This document shows positions 16,268 to 25,608 of a stretch of 41,672 nucleotides of DNA, one piece after another. The notes below the pieces were generated by a model. That model was not told where the DNA came from and did not search any database. It saw nothing but the letters and a program-made list of their open reading frames with translations. A program made the translations under genes and the position numbers. Every line of letters begins with the position of its first letter. Position 1 is the first letter of the stretch. Source of the stretch: Pseudorhodobacter sp. (GTDB taxonomy: Bacteria > Pseudomonadota > Alphaproteobacteria > Rhodobacterales > Rhodobacteraceae); the NCBI GenBank assembly GCA_029254215.1, contig JAQWYA010000092.1:1-41672 (forward strand), in the 5' to 3' direction.

Positions 16268-17347
16268 TCAGCCCCTCCCCTCAAAATCGATGCGGGGGTC
16301 GATCCAGACATACATCAGGTCCGACAGGATGCCGATCACCAGCCCCATGAGGCCAAAGAAGAACAAGGTGCCAAAGATCACCGGATAATCACGCTCCACC
16401 GCCGCTTTGAAACCAAGCTGGCCCAGCCCATCCAGCGAAAAGATCGTCTCGATGATCAGGCTACCCCCGAAGAACACCGAGACGAACACCGCCGGAAAGC
16501 CCGCAATCACGATCAGCATCGCATTTCGGAACACATGGCCATAAAGCACCCGGCTTTCCGACAGGCCCTTGGCGCGCGCGGTCATCACATATTGCTTCTT
16601 GATCTCATCCAGAAAGCTGTTCTTGGTCAGCAGGGTCAGCGTGGCAAAGGACGCGATGGTCGAGGCGATAACCGGCAGCGTGATGTGCCACAGATAATCC
16701 CCGATCTTGCCGAAGAAGCTCAGCTCTGCAAAATTATCCGAGGTGAGGCCCCGTAGCGGGAAAATCTGCCAGTAAGACCCGCCCGCGAACAGCACCAACA
16801 GCAGGATGGCGAACAGAAATCCGGGGATCGCATAGGCCACGATGATCGCCGCCGAGGTCCAAGTGTCAAAGGATGACCCGTCCTTCACCGCCTTGCGAAT
16901 GCCCAGGGGGATCGACACCATATAGGCGATCAACGTGGACCACAGGCCCAGACTGATCGATACGGGCATCTTTTCCAGCACCAGATCAACGACCGAGATA
17001 GAGCGGAAATAACTCTCTCCGAAGTCGAAGCGCATGTAGTTCCACATCATGTTCAGGAAGCGTTCCAACGGCGGCTTGTCAAAGCCGAACTGGCGTTCCA
17101 GATCCGCGATGAATTCAGGCGGCAACCCCCGAGAGCCGAGGTATTGCTCGTTCCCTCCCGCGGTCTCAATCCCGGCATCGCCACCGCCGGAAAAGCTTTC
17201 CAGCGCGTCGCCGCCGCCATCCAGACGGGCCAGTACTTGTTCAATCGGCCCGCCGGGTACAAATTGCACCAGCGCAAAGTTGATGATCATGATCCCGATC
17301 AAGGTCGGAATGATCAGCAGCAACCGCCGCAGGATATAGGCACCCAT
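16268..17347 (-). CDS. yejB: ABC transporter permease YejB (DppB family)
   Basis: 359 residues. It begins [20 protein letters not shown], the hallmark N-terminus of DppB-like permeases, followed by [20 protein letters not shown]. The coupling loop is [20 protein letters not shown], with HVFRNAML. An acidic glycine-rich insert of about 40 residues after the first helix ([20 protein letters not shown]) is typical of YejB. It lies 22 bases after yejA. Confidence 0.93.
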   Translation of the reverse strand: MGAYILRRLLLIIPTLIGIMIINFALVQFVPGGPIEQVLARLDGGGDALESFSGGGDAGIETAGGNEQYLGSRGLPPEFIADLERQFGFDKPPLERFLNMMWNYMRFDFGESYFRSISVVDLVLEKMPVSISLGLWSTLIAYMVSIPLGIRKAVKDGSSFDTWTSAAIIVAYAIPGFLFAILLLVLFAGGSYWQIFPLRGLTSDNFAELSFFGKIGDYLWHITLPVIASTIASFATLTLLTKNSFLDEIKKQYVMTARAKGLSESRVLYGHVFRNAMLIVIAGFPAVFVSVFFGGSLIIETIFSLDGLGQLGFKAAVERDYPVIFGTLFFFGLMGLVIGILSDLMYVWIDPRIDFEGRG

Positions 17348-17369
17348 ACTGCTTGGCCCGTCCTTTTTG

Positions 17370-19286
17370 TTATTTCAGCGCGCCGCTTGCCTTCAACGCC
17401 GCCGCTTTTTCCGCGTTGTACCACCAGAAGGACAACTCGCCCAGCGCATAGGGGGGCAATGTCTCGGGATGCTCGTACATGTTGTAATAGGCGATGGTGT
17501 GCTTGGCCTTGTGCCACTGCGGGATCGCGAAATATTCGCGCCGCATCGCGCGGTCCAGTGCCTTGGTCGCGTCGGTCAGGCTTTCCAACGAGGTTGCCGC
17601 CAGCACCACATCAATCAGGCGATCCACCGCCGGGCTTTTCAGCCCCATCACGTTGAAGGACGACACATCCGCCGTTTCCGAACCGTAATATTGCTTCAAC
17701 TCCGTGCCCGAGAAATAGTTGGTCTGCATGAAGTGGTTGGTGATGTCATAGTCAAACTTCGGCGGGCGGGTCCGGTCTTCCATCTGGGCATTGTCCACCC
17801 GTGTCAGCACGGCATCAACGCCCAAGGTTTTCAGGTTCTCGACAAACGGGTTGATCACGCGGTCAAAGCTGGGACTATCCTCCAGAAACTCGACGCGCAG
17901 GACCTCTCCCTTGGCATTGCGGCGAATGCCGTCGTCGCCCACAGGCCAGCCTGCCTCATCCAACAGGGCCGAGGCTTTGCGCAGATTGCCGCGGTCCAAC
18001 TGCCGCGCGCCTGAAACCGGGGGCATCACAGCCTCATCCGTCAGGATGCTGGCATCCAGAAGCCCCTCATCGACCAAAGGCTGCAAAATCGCCACTTCGG
18101 CGGGGCTTGGCGTGCCGACCGCCTCCATGAAGCTATTGCCCCAATAGGAGGTGACCCGGTCGTAAAGCCCGTAAAACAGCGTCTCATTCGACCATTCGAA
18201 GTTGAACATCAGGCCAAGGGCCTGCCGCACGCGCGGATCCTGAAACTTCTCACGCCGCAGGTTGAAGGCAAAGCTCTGGCCGTTTGATTTCGCGCCCGAG
18301 GGCAGTTCGGCCTTGATCACATCGCCCTTGCCTACTGCCGGGAAATCATACCCTGTCGCCCATTTGATCGACGACGCCTCATTGCGGAACGTATAGCTGC
18401 CGCCTTTGAACCCCTCAAAAGCCGCGTCGTAATCAGCGAAGTACTCGATCCGGATCGCATCGAAGTTATTGGTGCCGATGCGCAGCGGATGGGTATTGCC
18501 CCAATAGTCGGGGTTCCGGCGATAGGTGATGGATTCACCAATGCGCATCGAATCAAGCACATAGGGACCAGAGCCGACGAAAGGCGTCAGGCTGCTTTCT
18601 TCAAGGTCCAGACCATTCGCCTCGTAATGCGCTTTGGACAGGATCGGCAGGCCGCCCACATCCTGCGGCAGGTCGCGGGTGGGGATGTCTGTTTTGAAGG
18701 TGAACTTCACCTTATGGGGGCCCATCGCCTCGACGCTTTCAACCTTTGTGGCAAAGATCGTGCGGAAATCGGTCAGCCCCTTGGCCAGAAACACCTCGTA
18801 GGAAAAGATCACATCTTCCGAAGTCAGGGCCGAGCCATCGGCAAAAGTCACATCATCGCGCAGGTTGAAGATCACCCAAGACCGGTCCTCGGGGTATTCG
18901 ATCGTCTCACAGAGCAGGCAATAGGCGGATCCGATCTCGTCGCTGGTGCCTTCAAGGATCGATTCGAAGGGCGCAGAGGAAAGCGCCGCCGCCCGGCCCT
19001 TGATGGAATAGGGGTTCATGCTGTCGAACCCGCCCGAGGTCCATTCCGAAATCTCGCCGCCCTTGGGGGCGTCCGGGTTGACGTAATCCAGATGCGCAAA
19101 CCCCGCCGGATATTTCAACTCGCCAAAGGTCGAGATGCCATGGGCGACGATCACGCTTTCCGCCTTGGCCGCATAGGCCGAAAGCCCCGCCATAAGCAGG
19201 GCAAGCCCGATGGCAGCCCCTGCCGGCCCGGTGATCCGGTCTGCCCCTGTCCGCCGCTTTGCAATCGCCTTCGCCCGAGCCTGCAT
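17370..19286 (-). CDS. yejA: Extracellular solute-binding protein YejA (oligopeptide/microcin C type)
   Basis: 638 residues. A long signal peptide (hydrophobic [15 protein letters not shown], probable cut after Ala-Lys-Ala near 42) precedes a family 5 solute-binding domain with the Yej-type motif [20 protein letters not shown] and the later [22 protein letters not shown]. The start is supported by GCAGGAGG before ATG 19284-19286. It captures peptides or peptide-like compounds in the periplasm for YejBEF; the exact ligand is unknown. It is first in yejABEF-glycosyltransferase. No clear promoter stands out in the ~140 bases before it. Confidence 0.92.
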   Translation of the reverse strand: MQARAKAIAKRRTGADRITGPAGAAIGLALLMAGLSAYAAKAESVIVAHGISTFGELKYPAGFAHLDYVNPDAPKGGEISEWTSGGFDSMNPYSIKGRAAALSSAPFESILEGTSDEIGSAYCLLCETIEYPEDRSWVIFNLRDDVTFADGSALTSEDVIFSYEVFLAKGLTDFRTIFATKVESVEAMGPHKVKFTFKTDIPTRDLPQDVGGLPILSKAHYEANGLDLEESSLTPFVGSGPYVLDSMRIGESITYRRNPDYWGNTHPLRIGTNNFDAIRIEYFADYDAAFEGFKGGSYTFRNEASSIKWATGYDFPAVGKGDVIKAELPSGAKSNGQSFAFNLRREKFQDPRVRQALGLMFNFEWSNETLFYGLYDRVTSYWGNSFMEAVGTPSPAEVAILQPLVDEGLLDASILTDEAVMPPVSGARQLDRGNLRKASALLDEAGWPVGDDGIRRNAKGEVLRVEFLEDSPSFDRVINPFVENLKTLGVDAVLTRVDNAQMEDRTRPPKFDYDITNHFMQTNYFSGTELKQYYGSETADVSSFNVMGLKSPAVDRLIDVVLAATSLESLTDATKALDRAMRREYFAIPQWHKAKHTIAYYNMYEHPETLPPYALGELSFWWYNAEKAAALKASGALK

Positions 19287-19427
19287 CCGTCGCCTCCTGC
19301 TTTATACCGAAAGATAAAGGGCCGCCCGATCAGGCGCCTCCCCTTTTCCAAAGTTAGTGCGCACAGGCTAATGCGCAACCGGGCGAAGGCTCAAGTTGCG
19401 TTTGTGTTATCTGGCGTGAAACAAATG

Positions 19428-19456
19428 AAAAGGCCGCCCGAAATGGGGCGGCCTTG
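19428..19456 (-). terminator. Rho-independent terminator of cycM
   Basis: Perfect 10-bp stem AAGGCCGCCC/GGGCGGCCTT (19430-19455) with a 6-base loop. On the minus strand it is followed by TTTT, 22 bases beyond the cycM stop. It separates cycM from yejA on the same strand. Confidence 0.88.
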
Positions 19457-19477
19457 TCGGAATGCTTGTTTTTTGGC

Positions 19478-19990
19478 TCAGTTCTGCGTTGCAAGCCACG
19501 CGATCAGATCGGCGCGGTCGGTAGGCTTGGGCAGACCGGCAAAGCTCATCTTCGTGCCGGGCATGTAGCGCTTGGGGTTCGTCAGGAACCCATCAAGGTT
19601 CGCAGGCGTCCAGGCATCAGCCGACATCGCCATCAGCGCGTCAGAATACCCGAAGCCCGCAACAACCGCCTTTTGACGATCCACGACGCCGTTCAGATGC
19701 GGGCCGGTGCCGTCAGAGCCATCAACCTTGTGGCAAGCCTTGCACTTCGCGAAGACCTTTTCGCCAGAAGCCGCGTCAGCCGCTGCATAGAGTTCGTCAA
19801 AGGACGGGCCTTCAGCAACTTCTGCACCAGCCTCTTCTGCGCCGGTGTCGATCACATAGGACTGTTCACCACCGCCATGGCCCCCGCCTGTCGAATAGAG
19901 CGCATCCGCAGCCCATCCGCCCAGCATGAATACCAAAAGCGAGCCGCAGCCAGCCCCAACAATCTTGGTCATCGTCATCGTGTCGAACAT
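19478..19990 (-). CDS. cycM: Membrane-anchored cytochrome c552 (CycM type)
   Basis: 170 residues from ATG 19988-19990 ([14 protein letters not shown]). An uncleaved N-terminal helix (about 9-31) is followed by an acidic, flexible linker and a class I cytochrome c domain with Cys83-x-x-Cys86-His87 and the axial Met148 in TKMSFAGLP. The layout and the MFDTMT start match the CycM cytochrome c552 of Paracoccus, which carries electrons from the bc1 complex to oxidases. An in-frame extension to 20842 is antisense to pheA and excluded. A good sigma-70-like promoter lies at 20024-20052 and a terminator follows. Confidence 0.92.
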   Translation of the reverse strand: MFDTMTMTKIVGAGCGSLLVFMLGGWAADALYSTGGGHGGGEQSYVIDTGAEEAGAEVAEGPSFDELYAAADAASGEKVFAKCKACHKVDGSDGTGPHLNGVVDRQKAVVAGFGYSDALMAMSADAWTPANLDGFLTNPKRYMPGTKMSFAGLPKPTDRADLIAWLATQN

Positions 19991-20023
19991 GTCGCGCCCC
20001 ACATCAGCAATCTGTTTAGGCGC

Positions 20024-20052
20024 TTCTAACCGCTTCCCCTGCCAAGTTTCAA
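20024..20052 (-). promoter_or_regulatory. Sigma-70-type promoter of cycM
   Basis: On the minus strand TTGAAA (20052-20047), a 17-base spacer and TTAGAA (20029-20024) give a start near 20017, about 27 bases before the cycM ATG. A TATAGT on the plus strand at 20055-20060 may be the -10 of divergent pheA, but I see no good -35 for it. Confidence 0.6.
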
Positions 20053-20110
20053 GGTATAGTAGCGCGACCAAACGCCCCGTAGGGGCTTTTCTGACCGAGG
20101 ATGGCACAAA

Positions 20111-20944
20111 ATGACCGGACGCATCGCCTTTCAGGGGGAACTTGGCGCTTATTCCCATCAGGCCTGCCGCCAGGCCCGCCCGCAGATGGAGGCCGTCGCC
20201 TGCCGCACCTTTGAGGACGCGATCGAGATGTGCCGATCCGGGGAAACCGATCTGGCGATGCTTCCGGTCGAGAATTCCACCTATGGTCGCGTCGCCGATA
20301 TCCATTCGCTTTTGCCCGGCTCTGGCCTTCGGATCATCGACGAGGCTTTTGTGCGGGTACATATCAACCTGCTGGTGATTCCCGGCACACCGCTGGACAA
20401 GGTGACCTCCGCCATGAGCCATACGGTTCTGCTGGGCCAATGCCGCGGCTTTCTGAAAGAGCATAACCTGCGCGCAATCACCGGGGCCGACACCGCAGGC
20501 TCGGCCAAGATCGTTGCCGAAAAGGGCGATCCTTCGATGGGGGCGCTTGCCTCGGAACTCGCGGGCGAGATTTACGGGCTGGAAGTGCTTGCCCGCCAGA
20601 TCGAGGATCAATCCAACAATACGACCCGTTTTCTTGTGATGTCGCGCGAGGCCGATTTCAGCCGCCGCGGCAAGGGCCGGATGATGACAACCTTCACCTT
20701 CCGGGTGCGCAACATTCCGGCGGCGCTTTACAAGGCGATGGGTGGGTTTGCCACGAATGGCGTCAACATGACCAAGCTGGAAAGCTACATGGTGGGCGGT
20801 TCTTTCACCGCAACCGAGTTTTATGCCGATATCGAGGGGCATCCCGAGGATGCGAACGTCAAGCGGGCGCTGGACGAGCTTGCCTATTTCACGTCAGAGC
20901 GCGACATCCTTGGCGTCTACCCCGCCGACCCGCGCCGCGATTGA
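20111..20944 (+). CDS. pheA: Prephenate dehydratase
   Basis: 277 residues. The periplasmic-binding-like catalytic domain (1-~180) has the family motifs [25 protein letters not shown] and the catalytic NNTTRF (Thr172-Arg173-Phe174). A C-terminal ACT domain (about 193-265) binds phenylalanine for feedback control; the usual ESRP motif is ESYM here (TKLESYM). It converts prephenate to phenylpyruvate in phenylalanine synthesis. It is monofunctional, without a chorismate mutase domain, as in other Rhodobacteraceae. Divergent from cycM and convergent with the SRPBCC gene. Confidence 0.95.
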   Translation: MTGRIAFQGELGAYSHQACRQARPQMEAVACRTFEDAIEMCRSGETDLAMLPVENSTYGRVADIHSLLPGSGLRIIDEAFVRVHINLLVIPGTPLDKVTSAMSHTVLLGQCRGFLKEHNLRAITGADTAGSAKIVAEKGDPSMGALASELAGEIYGLEVLARQIEDQSNNTTRFLVMSREADFSRRGKGRMMTTFTFRVRNIPAALYKAMGGFATNGVNMTKLESYMVGGSFTATEFYADIEGHPEDANVKRALDELAYFTSERDILGVYPADPRRD

Positions 20945-21001
20945 TCCAAAGATCCCTGGCGGAGGGCAAGCTCGGCGGGTTTGGCGGATACAGCGGATCG
21001 C

Positions 21002-21475
21002 TTAGCGTTTGATCTGGGCGCGGTAGCGGTCTTCGATGTCCGCCGCCAATTGCGCCACCCGCAACTCGAATCGCCGGGACAGCTTGGCCTTGGCCAGCCG
21101 CAGGGATTGGATAAACAAGCGTGCCGCCAGCGTATTCGGCTTGAACGTCGAGGCCACGGAAACCCGCGTCCGTTTCGGGCCCATCTCGGCCAGTTCGATC
21201 ACCAGTGATCCGTTCAACGGCGCACTTACGGCGTCAAAATTCAGTTCTTGCTGCTCAAGCAGTTTGGCCAGCGTAATTTCAACGCGCCGCTGTTTTCCCC
21301 GATAGGGAAAGGCCACCTTCCAGCCCATGCCCGGAGCCGCCTTTGCCCCTTTGGCAACGCTCGACACATCCGCCCCACGCCGCAGGGCGGCGCGTTCCCA
21401 TGCCTCAAAATCGCTGAGGGCAGCATAGACGAAAGAGACAGGCGCCTCGATGTCTTCCTTGGTACTCAGTTTCAT
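21002..21475 (-). CDS. SRPBCC-superfamily (START/polyketide cyclase-like) protein
   Basis: 157 residues. It begins MKLSTKEDIEAPVSFVYAAL, the first strand and helix of the helix-grip SRPBCC fold, and ends in a long amphipathic helix rich in Lys/Arg. Such proteins bind lipids or other hydrophobic molecules; the ligand is not predictable. AGAGG lies ahead of the ATG. It lies 100 bases downstream of nudC on the same strand and may share its transcript. Confidence 0.7.
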   Translation of the reverse strand: MKLSTKEDIEAPVSFVYAALSDFEAWERAALRRGADVSSVAKGAKAAPGMGWKVAFPYRGKQRRVEITLAKLLEQQELNFDAVSAPLNGSLVIELAEMGPKRTRVSVASTFKPNTLAARLFIQSLRLAKAKLSRRFELRVAQLAADIEDRYRAQIKR

Positions 21476-21575
21476 CTTTACCTCTTAGCAACCTCAGACA
21501 CAGATGAGGCCTCAATCTCAACCAAACACATCCCAAAAGTTCTTATCCCTGCCCCTCGCCTTGGGCAGGCGGACG

Positions 21576-22523
21576 CTAATCCAAACGGCCCGAAAGCCAT
21601 TCCGAGATCAGGTAATGCGCAATCGCGCCTTTTCGAGCCGGTTTTATCGTCGGATGCCCCCCGGCCATCACAGTCACCATATCCTCGCGGCTGACCCAAA
21701 GCGCATCTTCCAACTCTGCCGGGTCAAGCGTGATCTCGGTGGTTTCCGCCTCGGCGGCAAAGCCCATCATCAGTGACGCAGGGAAAGGCCATGGCTGGCT
21801 GGCGACATAGCGCACGGCGCCGACCTTGATGCCCGTTTCTTCTGCAACCTCGCGGCGCACGGCAGCCTCAATCGTCTCGCCGGGTTCCACAAAACCCGCA
21901 AGACAGGAATACATCCCTTCGGGCCACTGTGGAGAGCGGCCCAAAAGAACGTCATTGCCCCGCGTCACCAGCATGATCACAACCGGATCGGTGCGCGGGA
22001 AATGCGAGGCCGCACAAGATGGGCATTGGCGCTGCCAACCGGCGTTCACGGGCTTGGACGGCTGGCCACAGACCGAACAAAACCGGTGGCTACGATGCCA
22101 GTGCAGAACGGCCTTGGCCGTGGCCGCCAGCTCTGCATCCCGAACGGAAAGCTGCAACATCACGCCGCGCAATTCTGCAAAGACATGGCTGTCGGGCAAA
22201 CTGGGGTGGGATTGCAGCGAGGCATCGAAAAACCCGGCCTCCACCGCTTCGGCCCCCGCCTCGGGCGACCAATCCGAAATATCCTGCGCAAACCGCGCAA
22301 TCCCGTCATCCATCCCCAGAAACAAAGGCTCGCCCCCATGGGCCAAGGCAGGATGACCATTGGGCAACCAAGCCAGCCCCCCTTCCTGCGCGACCAAGGG
22401 CTTTCCGCGCCAGATCGGCAGCACGGTTCCGCCATCGGTCAGCAAGGCTGTGACCTGTTCAGGGTTGCTGCGGAGTTCCGCCGCCCGCGCCAGCCCGGAC
22501 GTGTCAAATGTCAGTGTCGCCAT
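21576..22523 (-). CDS. nudC: NAD(+) diphosphatase / NAD-capped RNA decapping Nudix hydrolase NudC
   Basis: 315 residues. An N-terminal domain (1-~140) is followed by a zinc ribbon with Cys149, Cys152, Cys167 and Cys170. A complete Nudix box follows at 210-232 (starting GFVEPGETIEAAVRREVAEE), then the NudC-specific SQPWPFPAS at 242-250. The enzyme splits NAD(H) to NMN(H) and AMP and can remove NAD caps from RNA. The start at 22523 (MATLTFDTSG) has only a weak GGCGG upstream. It is divergent from the nucleotidase gene. Confidence 0.94.
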   Translation of the reverse strand: MATLTFDTSGLARAAELRSNPEQVTALLTDGGTVLPIWRGKPLVAQEGGLAWLPNGHPALAHGGEPLFLGMDDGIARFAQDISDWSPEAGAEAVEAGFFDASLQSHPSLPDSHVFAELRGVMLQLSVRDAELAATAKAVLHWHRSHRFCSVCGQPSKPVNAGWQRQCPSCAASHFPRTDPVVIMLVTRGNDVLLGRSPQWPEGMYSCLAGFVEPGETIEAAVRREVAEETGIKVGAVRYVASQPWPFPASLMMGFAAEAETTEITLDPAELEDALWVSREDMVTVMAGGHPTIKPARKGAIAHYLISEWLSGRLD

Positions 22524-22758
22524 CGGTTTACCGCCCTGCCTGCCGCTTTCGTTTCTCTCTCATGCCATGCCCCAGAACCAGAGGCAAACCGTTCCCGGCA
22601 GGGCGTGGCAAACACAACCCACAGCGGAAAAAAATCGAGCCACACCATGGACGTGGCCCGCTTTCGCCCTAAAGTGGTTTTTAGTGGCAGTCTTTGTATC
22701 CTTGGGTTGTTTCTCTTTCCACCTCGAAAAGAACCAAAGTCCATCGGCAGGAGCAGGC

Positions 22759-24768
22759 TTGGCATATCTTCATCCCTTTTCAGCGCGCTCCATGGATCAG
22801 CAAGTCCACCTGCGGATCATGGAGACGTCAGATATTCATGCCTATGTCTTTCCCTATGATTACTATTCAGATCAGCCGATGAACTCGATGGGCCTTGCCC
22901 GAACGGCGAGCCTGATCGCCGACATGCGCCAGCAGGCCCGCAACACAATTCTGGTCGACAACGGGGATTTTCTGCAAGGCAGCCCGATGGGCGACTTCGC
23001 AGCGATGGAACGAGGCCTTCCGCCAGGAAAAACGCATCCGATCGTTTCGGCGATGAACCTGCTCAACTATGATGCTGTGACCTTGGGCAATCATGAATTC
23101 AACTTCGGCTTGCCCTATCTCACGCGCGCCCTGCAAGACGCACGGTTTCCGGTCGTCAGCGCCAATCTTGTCCGCCGTCTGGGCGCCCGTCCGAGCCAGG
23201 ACGAAACCTTGTTTCCGCCCTATGTTCTGCTGGACAGACAGGTCGAGGATGGGCTTGGAAACAGCTACCCGCTGCGGATCGGGGTTATTGGCTTCTTGCC
23301 GCCGCAGGTCTTGAAATGGGATCAGCAGCATCTGGCGGGAAAAGTCTTTGCCCGCGGAATCGTCGAGGCCGCTAAGGACTATCTGCCACAGATGAAGGCC
23401 GAAGGGGCCGACATCATCCTTGCACTGGCCCATACCGGCATTGCGCCCTCCAATTCGACGGATGTGGCCGAGAATGCGGCGCTCCCCCTCGCACGGCTGC
23501 CGCAGGTTGATGCCCTTGCCCTAGGTCATGTGCATCTTGTTTTTCCGTCCATGCATTTTGCGCCGAACGCCGATCTGGACCCAATCCACGGGACGATTTG
23601 CGGCAAACCGGCCGTGATGCCCGGCTTTCACGGGTCGCATCTGGGGTTGATAGACCTTCTGTTGCGGCGAACGGAGGCCGGGTGGCAGGTGACCTGCGCG
23701 CAGACCGAGGCCCGCCCCATCGCAAGACGCCTACCGGGCGGCAAGACCGAGGCCCTTTGCGCCTCGGATGCCGCGATGATCGAGGCGGTAGAATCCGACC
23801 ATATGAGCACCGTCCGCTATATGCGGCTGGGGGTCGGAACCACATCCGGGCCGATCAACAGCTTCTTCTCTCTCATCGGCAATTGCGCGGCCATTCACAC
23901 CATCAATCAGGCGCAATCGGCTTATGTCGCCTCGGCGCTGGCGGGATCAGCCTTGGCGAAGCTGCCGCTTTTGTCTTCGGCGGCGGCGTTCAAAAGTGGC
24001 GGGCGCGGGGGGCCGGAGAATTACACCGACATCCCTCCCGGCAAATTGAAGCTGCGCCATATCGCCGATCTTTACCCTTTCCCCAACACGATCCGGGCGA
24101 TCCTTCTGACCGGCGCGCAATTGCACGAATGGCTGGAACGGTCGGCTTCGATGTTTCGACAGGTGAAACCGGGGTGGCACAGGCAGCGCCTGATAGACCC
24201 GGATTTCCCCGGCTATCTGTTCGATGTGGTCAATGGCGTGACCTACACAATAGACCCGACGCAACCGCCCCGCTATGCGCCCGACGGAAGCCTTCTGTCG
24301 ACCAAGGCGCGCAGGGTGCGGCAGTTGTGCCATGCCGGGCAACCCGTTGCCGCCACAGACAGATTCATTCTGGCGACAAACAACTACCGCCTGTCGCTGG
24401 TCGATGCGCTGTCGCCGCCCGCTTTCACCGAAATCGTCCATGAAGCGCCCACTCCGGTTCGCGACATCCTGCGCAGCTATATACAAAGCACGCGCCACCT
24501 GACCCCGACCGCGCCGCAGACATGGCGGCTGGACCTGCCGCCCAAGACCTCGGTCATTCTGGACAGCTGTGGCAAGGCCTTGGCGCATCTGGATCAACTC
24601 TCCAATCTGCATGCCGAGCCGCTGGGAAAAACGGCCGAGGGTTTTACCCGCTTTGCGATCTCCTCCATCCCTGAACCGCCGCTGAAAACCAGGCGCGCAA
24701 AGGCCGCACAATCCGTTGCACCGCAAGACCCAAGCCTCTATCAGCAGGCCGAAGGACGCGAGGAGTGA
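22759..24768 (+). CDS. CpdB-like 2',3'-cyclic-nucleotide 2'-phosphodiesterase/3'-nucleotidase
   Basis: The N-terminal metallophosphatase has all metal motifs: ETSDIHAYVFPYDYYSDQ, DNGDFLQG, LGNHEFNFGL, AHTG and LGHVHLVFP. The C-terminal nucleotidase domain has SFFSLIGNCAAIHTINQAQ, HIADLYPFPN and the substrate loop FDVVNGVTYTID. The GNHEFN and YDYYSD motifs point to CpdB rather than UshA. The start is uncertain. TTG 22759 has AGGAG five bases upstream and is used here (669 residues). ATG 22792 lacks a Shine-Dalgarno. ATG 22567 would add a hydrophobic helix (KWFLVAVFVSLGCFSF) that could export or anchor the enzyme. CpdB homologues usually act in the periplasm. Confidence 0.85.
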   Translation: MAYLHPFSARSMDQQVHLRIMETSDIHAYVFPYDYYSDQPMNSMGLARTASLIADMRQQARNTILVDNGDFLQGSPMGDFAAMERGLPPGKTHPIVSAMNLLNYDAVTLGNHEFNFGLPYLTRALQDARFPVVSANLVRRLGARPSQDETLFPPYVLLDRQVEDGLGNSYPLRIGVIGFLPPQVLKWDQQHLAGKVFARGIVEAAKDYLPQMKAEGADIILALAHTGIAPSNSTDVAENAALPLARLPQVDALALGHVHLVFPSMHFAPNADLDPIHGTICGKPAVMPGFHGSHLGLIDLLLRRTEAGWQVTCAQTEARPIARRLPGGKTEALCASDAAMIEAVESDHMSTVRYMRLGVGTTSGPINSFFSLIGNCAAIHTINQAQSAYVASALAGSALAKLPLLSSAAAFKSGGRGGPENYTDIPPGKLKLRHIADLYPFPNTIRAILLTGAQLHEWLERSASMFRQVKPGWHRQRLIDPDFPGYLFDVVNGVTYTIDPTQPPRYAPDGSLLSTKARRVRQLCHAGQPVAATDRFILATNNYRLSLVDALSPPAFTEIVHEAPTPVRDILRSYIQSTRHLTPTAPQTWRLDLPPKTSVILDSCGKALAHLDQLSNLHAEPLGKTAEGFTRFAISSIPEPPLKTRRAKAAQSVAPQDPSLYQQAEGREE

Positions 24769-24775
24769 CGCATTT

Positions 24776-25408
24776 ATGGCTTTTGAGGCCGTTGTTTTCG
24801 ATCTGGACGGAACCCTGATCGACACCGAAAGCCGCACGCAGGCCGCCGGGATCGAGGCTTTTGCCGAATGCGGCATCGATGTGGACCCGCTTTTTCTGCA
24901 AAGCCTGATCGGGAAAGATGACCGGACCGGCGCGGGGATCGTGCAGGCCCGGTTCCCGGATATGGACTTCGCGGCTTTTGCAATCGCGTGGGGCGCAGCG
25001 GTGCATCGTCATCACGCACGCGGTCTGCCGCTGAAAACCGGGGTCATGGATTTGCTGGGGGCCATCCGCCAGCCAGTCGCGATTGCGACCTCCTCGACCC
25101 GCGCGCAGGCGGATCTGAAGCTAGGGCTGACCGGGCTGGGCCGTCATTTCCGCCATGTGGTGACGGTTGATGATGTCGCCCGCGCCAAACCCGCCCCCGA
25201 CCCGTTTCTGCTGGCCGCCCGGCTTCTGGGCGTCGATCCGCAGCGCTGCCTTGCCTTTGAAGACAGCGAACCGGGGGCCGAGGCTGCCTTTGCCGCAGGC
25301 ATGACGGTGGTGCAGGTTCCCGACATTGTTCCCGCCTCGGGGCGGTTCGCGCATCTGGTCGCTCCCGACCTGATGGCTGGCGCAAGGGCAATCGGCCTTG
25401 TGACGTAG
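24776..25408 (+). CDS. HAD-superfamily phosphatase (beta-phosphoglucomutase-like, IA subfamily)
   Basis: 210 residues from ATG 24776, eight bases after the nucleotidase stop, with GAGGAG upstream inside the end of that gene. HAD motifs are DLDGTLIDTES (nucleophile Asp and Asp+2), the TSSTRAQ motif II Ser/Thr, KPAPDPF with the motif III lysine, and FEDSEPGAEAA with the acidic motif IV. A small alpha-helical cap between motifs I and II places it in subfamily IA. It hydrolyses or transfers a phosphate on a small metabolite not deducible here. Its close spacing suggests co-transcription with the CpdB-like nucleotidase. Confidence 0.88.
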   Translation: MAFEAVVFDLDGTLIDTESRTQAAGIEAFAECGIDVDPLFLQSLIGKDDRTGAGIVQARFPDMDFAAFAIAWGAAVHRHHARGLPLKTGVMDLLGAIRQPVAIATSSTRAQADLKLGLTGLGRHFRHVVTVDDVARAKPAPDPFLLAARLLGVDPQRCLAFEDSEPGAEAAFAAGMTVVQVPDIVPASGRFAHLVAPDLMAGARAIGLVT

Positions 25409-25413
25409 TGATC

Positions 25414-25442
25414 TTGCCAAGCCAGCCGCGCCCGCCTATATG
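25414..25442 (+). promoter_or_regulatory. Sigma-70-type promoter of the SRP RNA gene
   Basis: TTGCCA (25414-25419), a spacer of exactly 17 bases, and TATATG (25437-25442). Transcription would start near 25449, where the SRP RNA helix begins. The -35 begins five bases after the HAD gene stop. Confidence 0.75.
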
Positions 25443-25448
25443 GAGGGC

Positions 25449-25545
25449 GAGAGGTTGGCGCGGGCAGGCACCTCGCCAACCCGGTCAGGTCCGGAAGGAA
25501 GCAGCCGTAACGAGCCCCGCTTGGGTCGTTGTCAGCCTCTCACCT
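25449..25545 (+). ncRNA. ffs: Signal recognition particle RNA, small bacterial (4.5S) type
   Basis: The universally conserved SRP domain IV loop is present: GGTCAGGTCCGGAAGGAAGC followed by AGCCGTAA (25483-25510). The ends pair as GAGAGG (25449-25454) with CCTCTC (25536-25541), followed by ACCTTTT, giving an RNA of roughly 95 bases without an Alu domain. It binds Ffh and directs inner-membrane proteins to FtsY and the Sec translocon. Ends are estimated from the terminal helix and the promoter. The rsgA reading frame happens to be open through it but is not translated here. Confidence 0.95.
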
Positions 25546-25575
25546 TTTCCCCGCTGAAGGAGCAAGGTTTCCGCT

Positions 25576-25608
25576 ATGCGCATGACGCCACAGGACACCG
25601 CATCTTGA
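25576..25608 (+). CDS. Possible 10-codon leader peptide overlapping the rsgA start
   Basis: ATG 25576 opens a short frame (MRMTPQDTAS) whose TGA stop shares TTGA with the proposed TTG start of rsgA. An AAGG sequence lies eight bases before the ATG. It could couple rsgA translation, or it may be the remains of an rsgA N-terminus displaced by a frameshift. A two-frame coincidence is also possible. Confidence 0.25.
   Translation: MRMTPQDTAS

Noticed and set aside
19991-20842. Upstream extension of the cycM frame
   Set aside because: It is antisense to pheA. CycM proteins start with MFDTMT at 19990, which has a promoter of its own.
25440-25604. Extension of rsgA from ATG 25440
   Set aside because: This stretch is the SRP RNA gene with its conserved loop. 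The frame is open only by chance.
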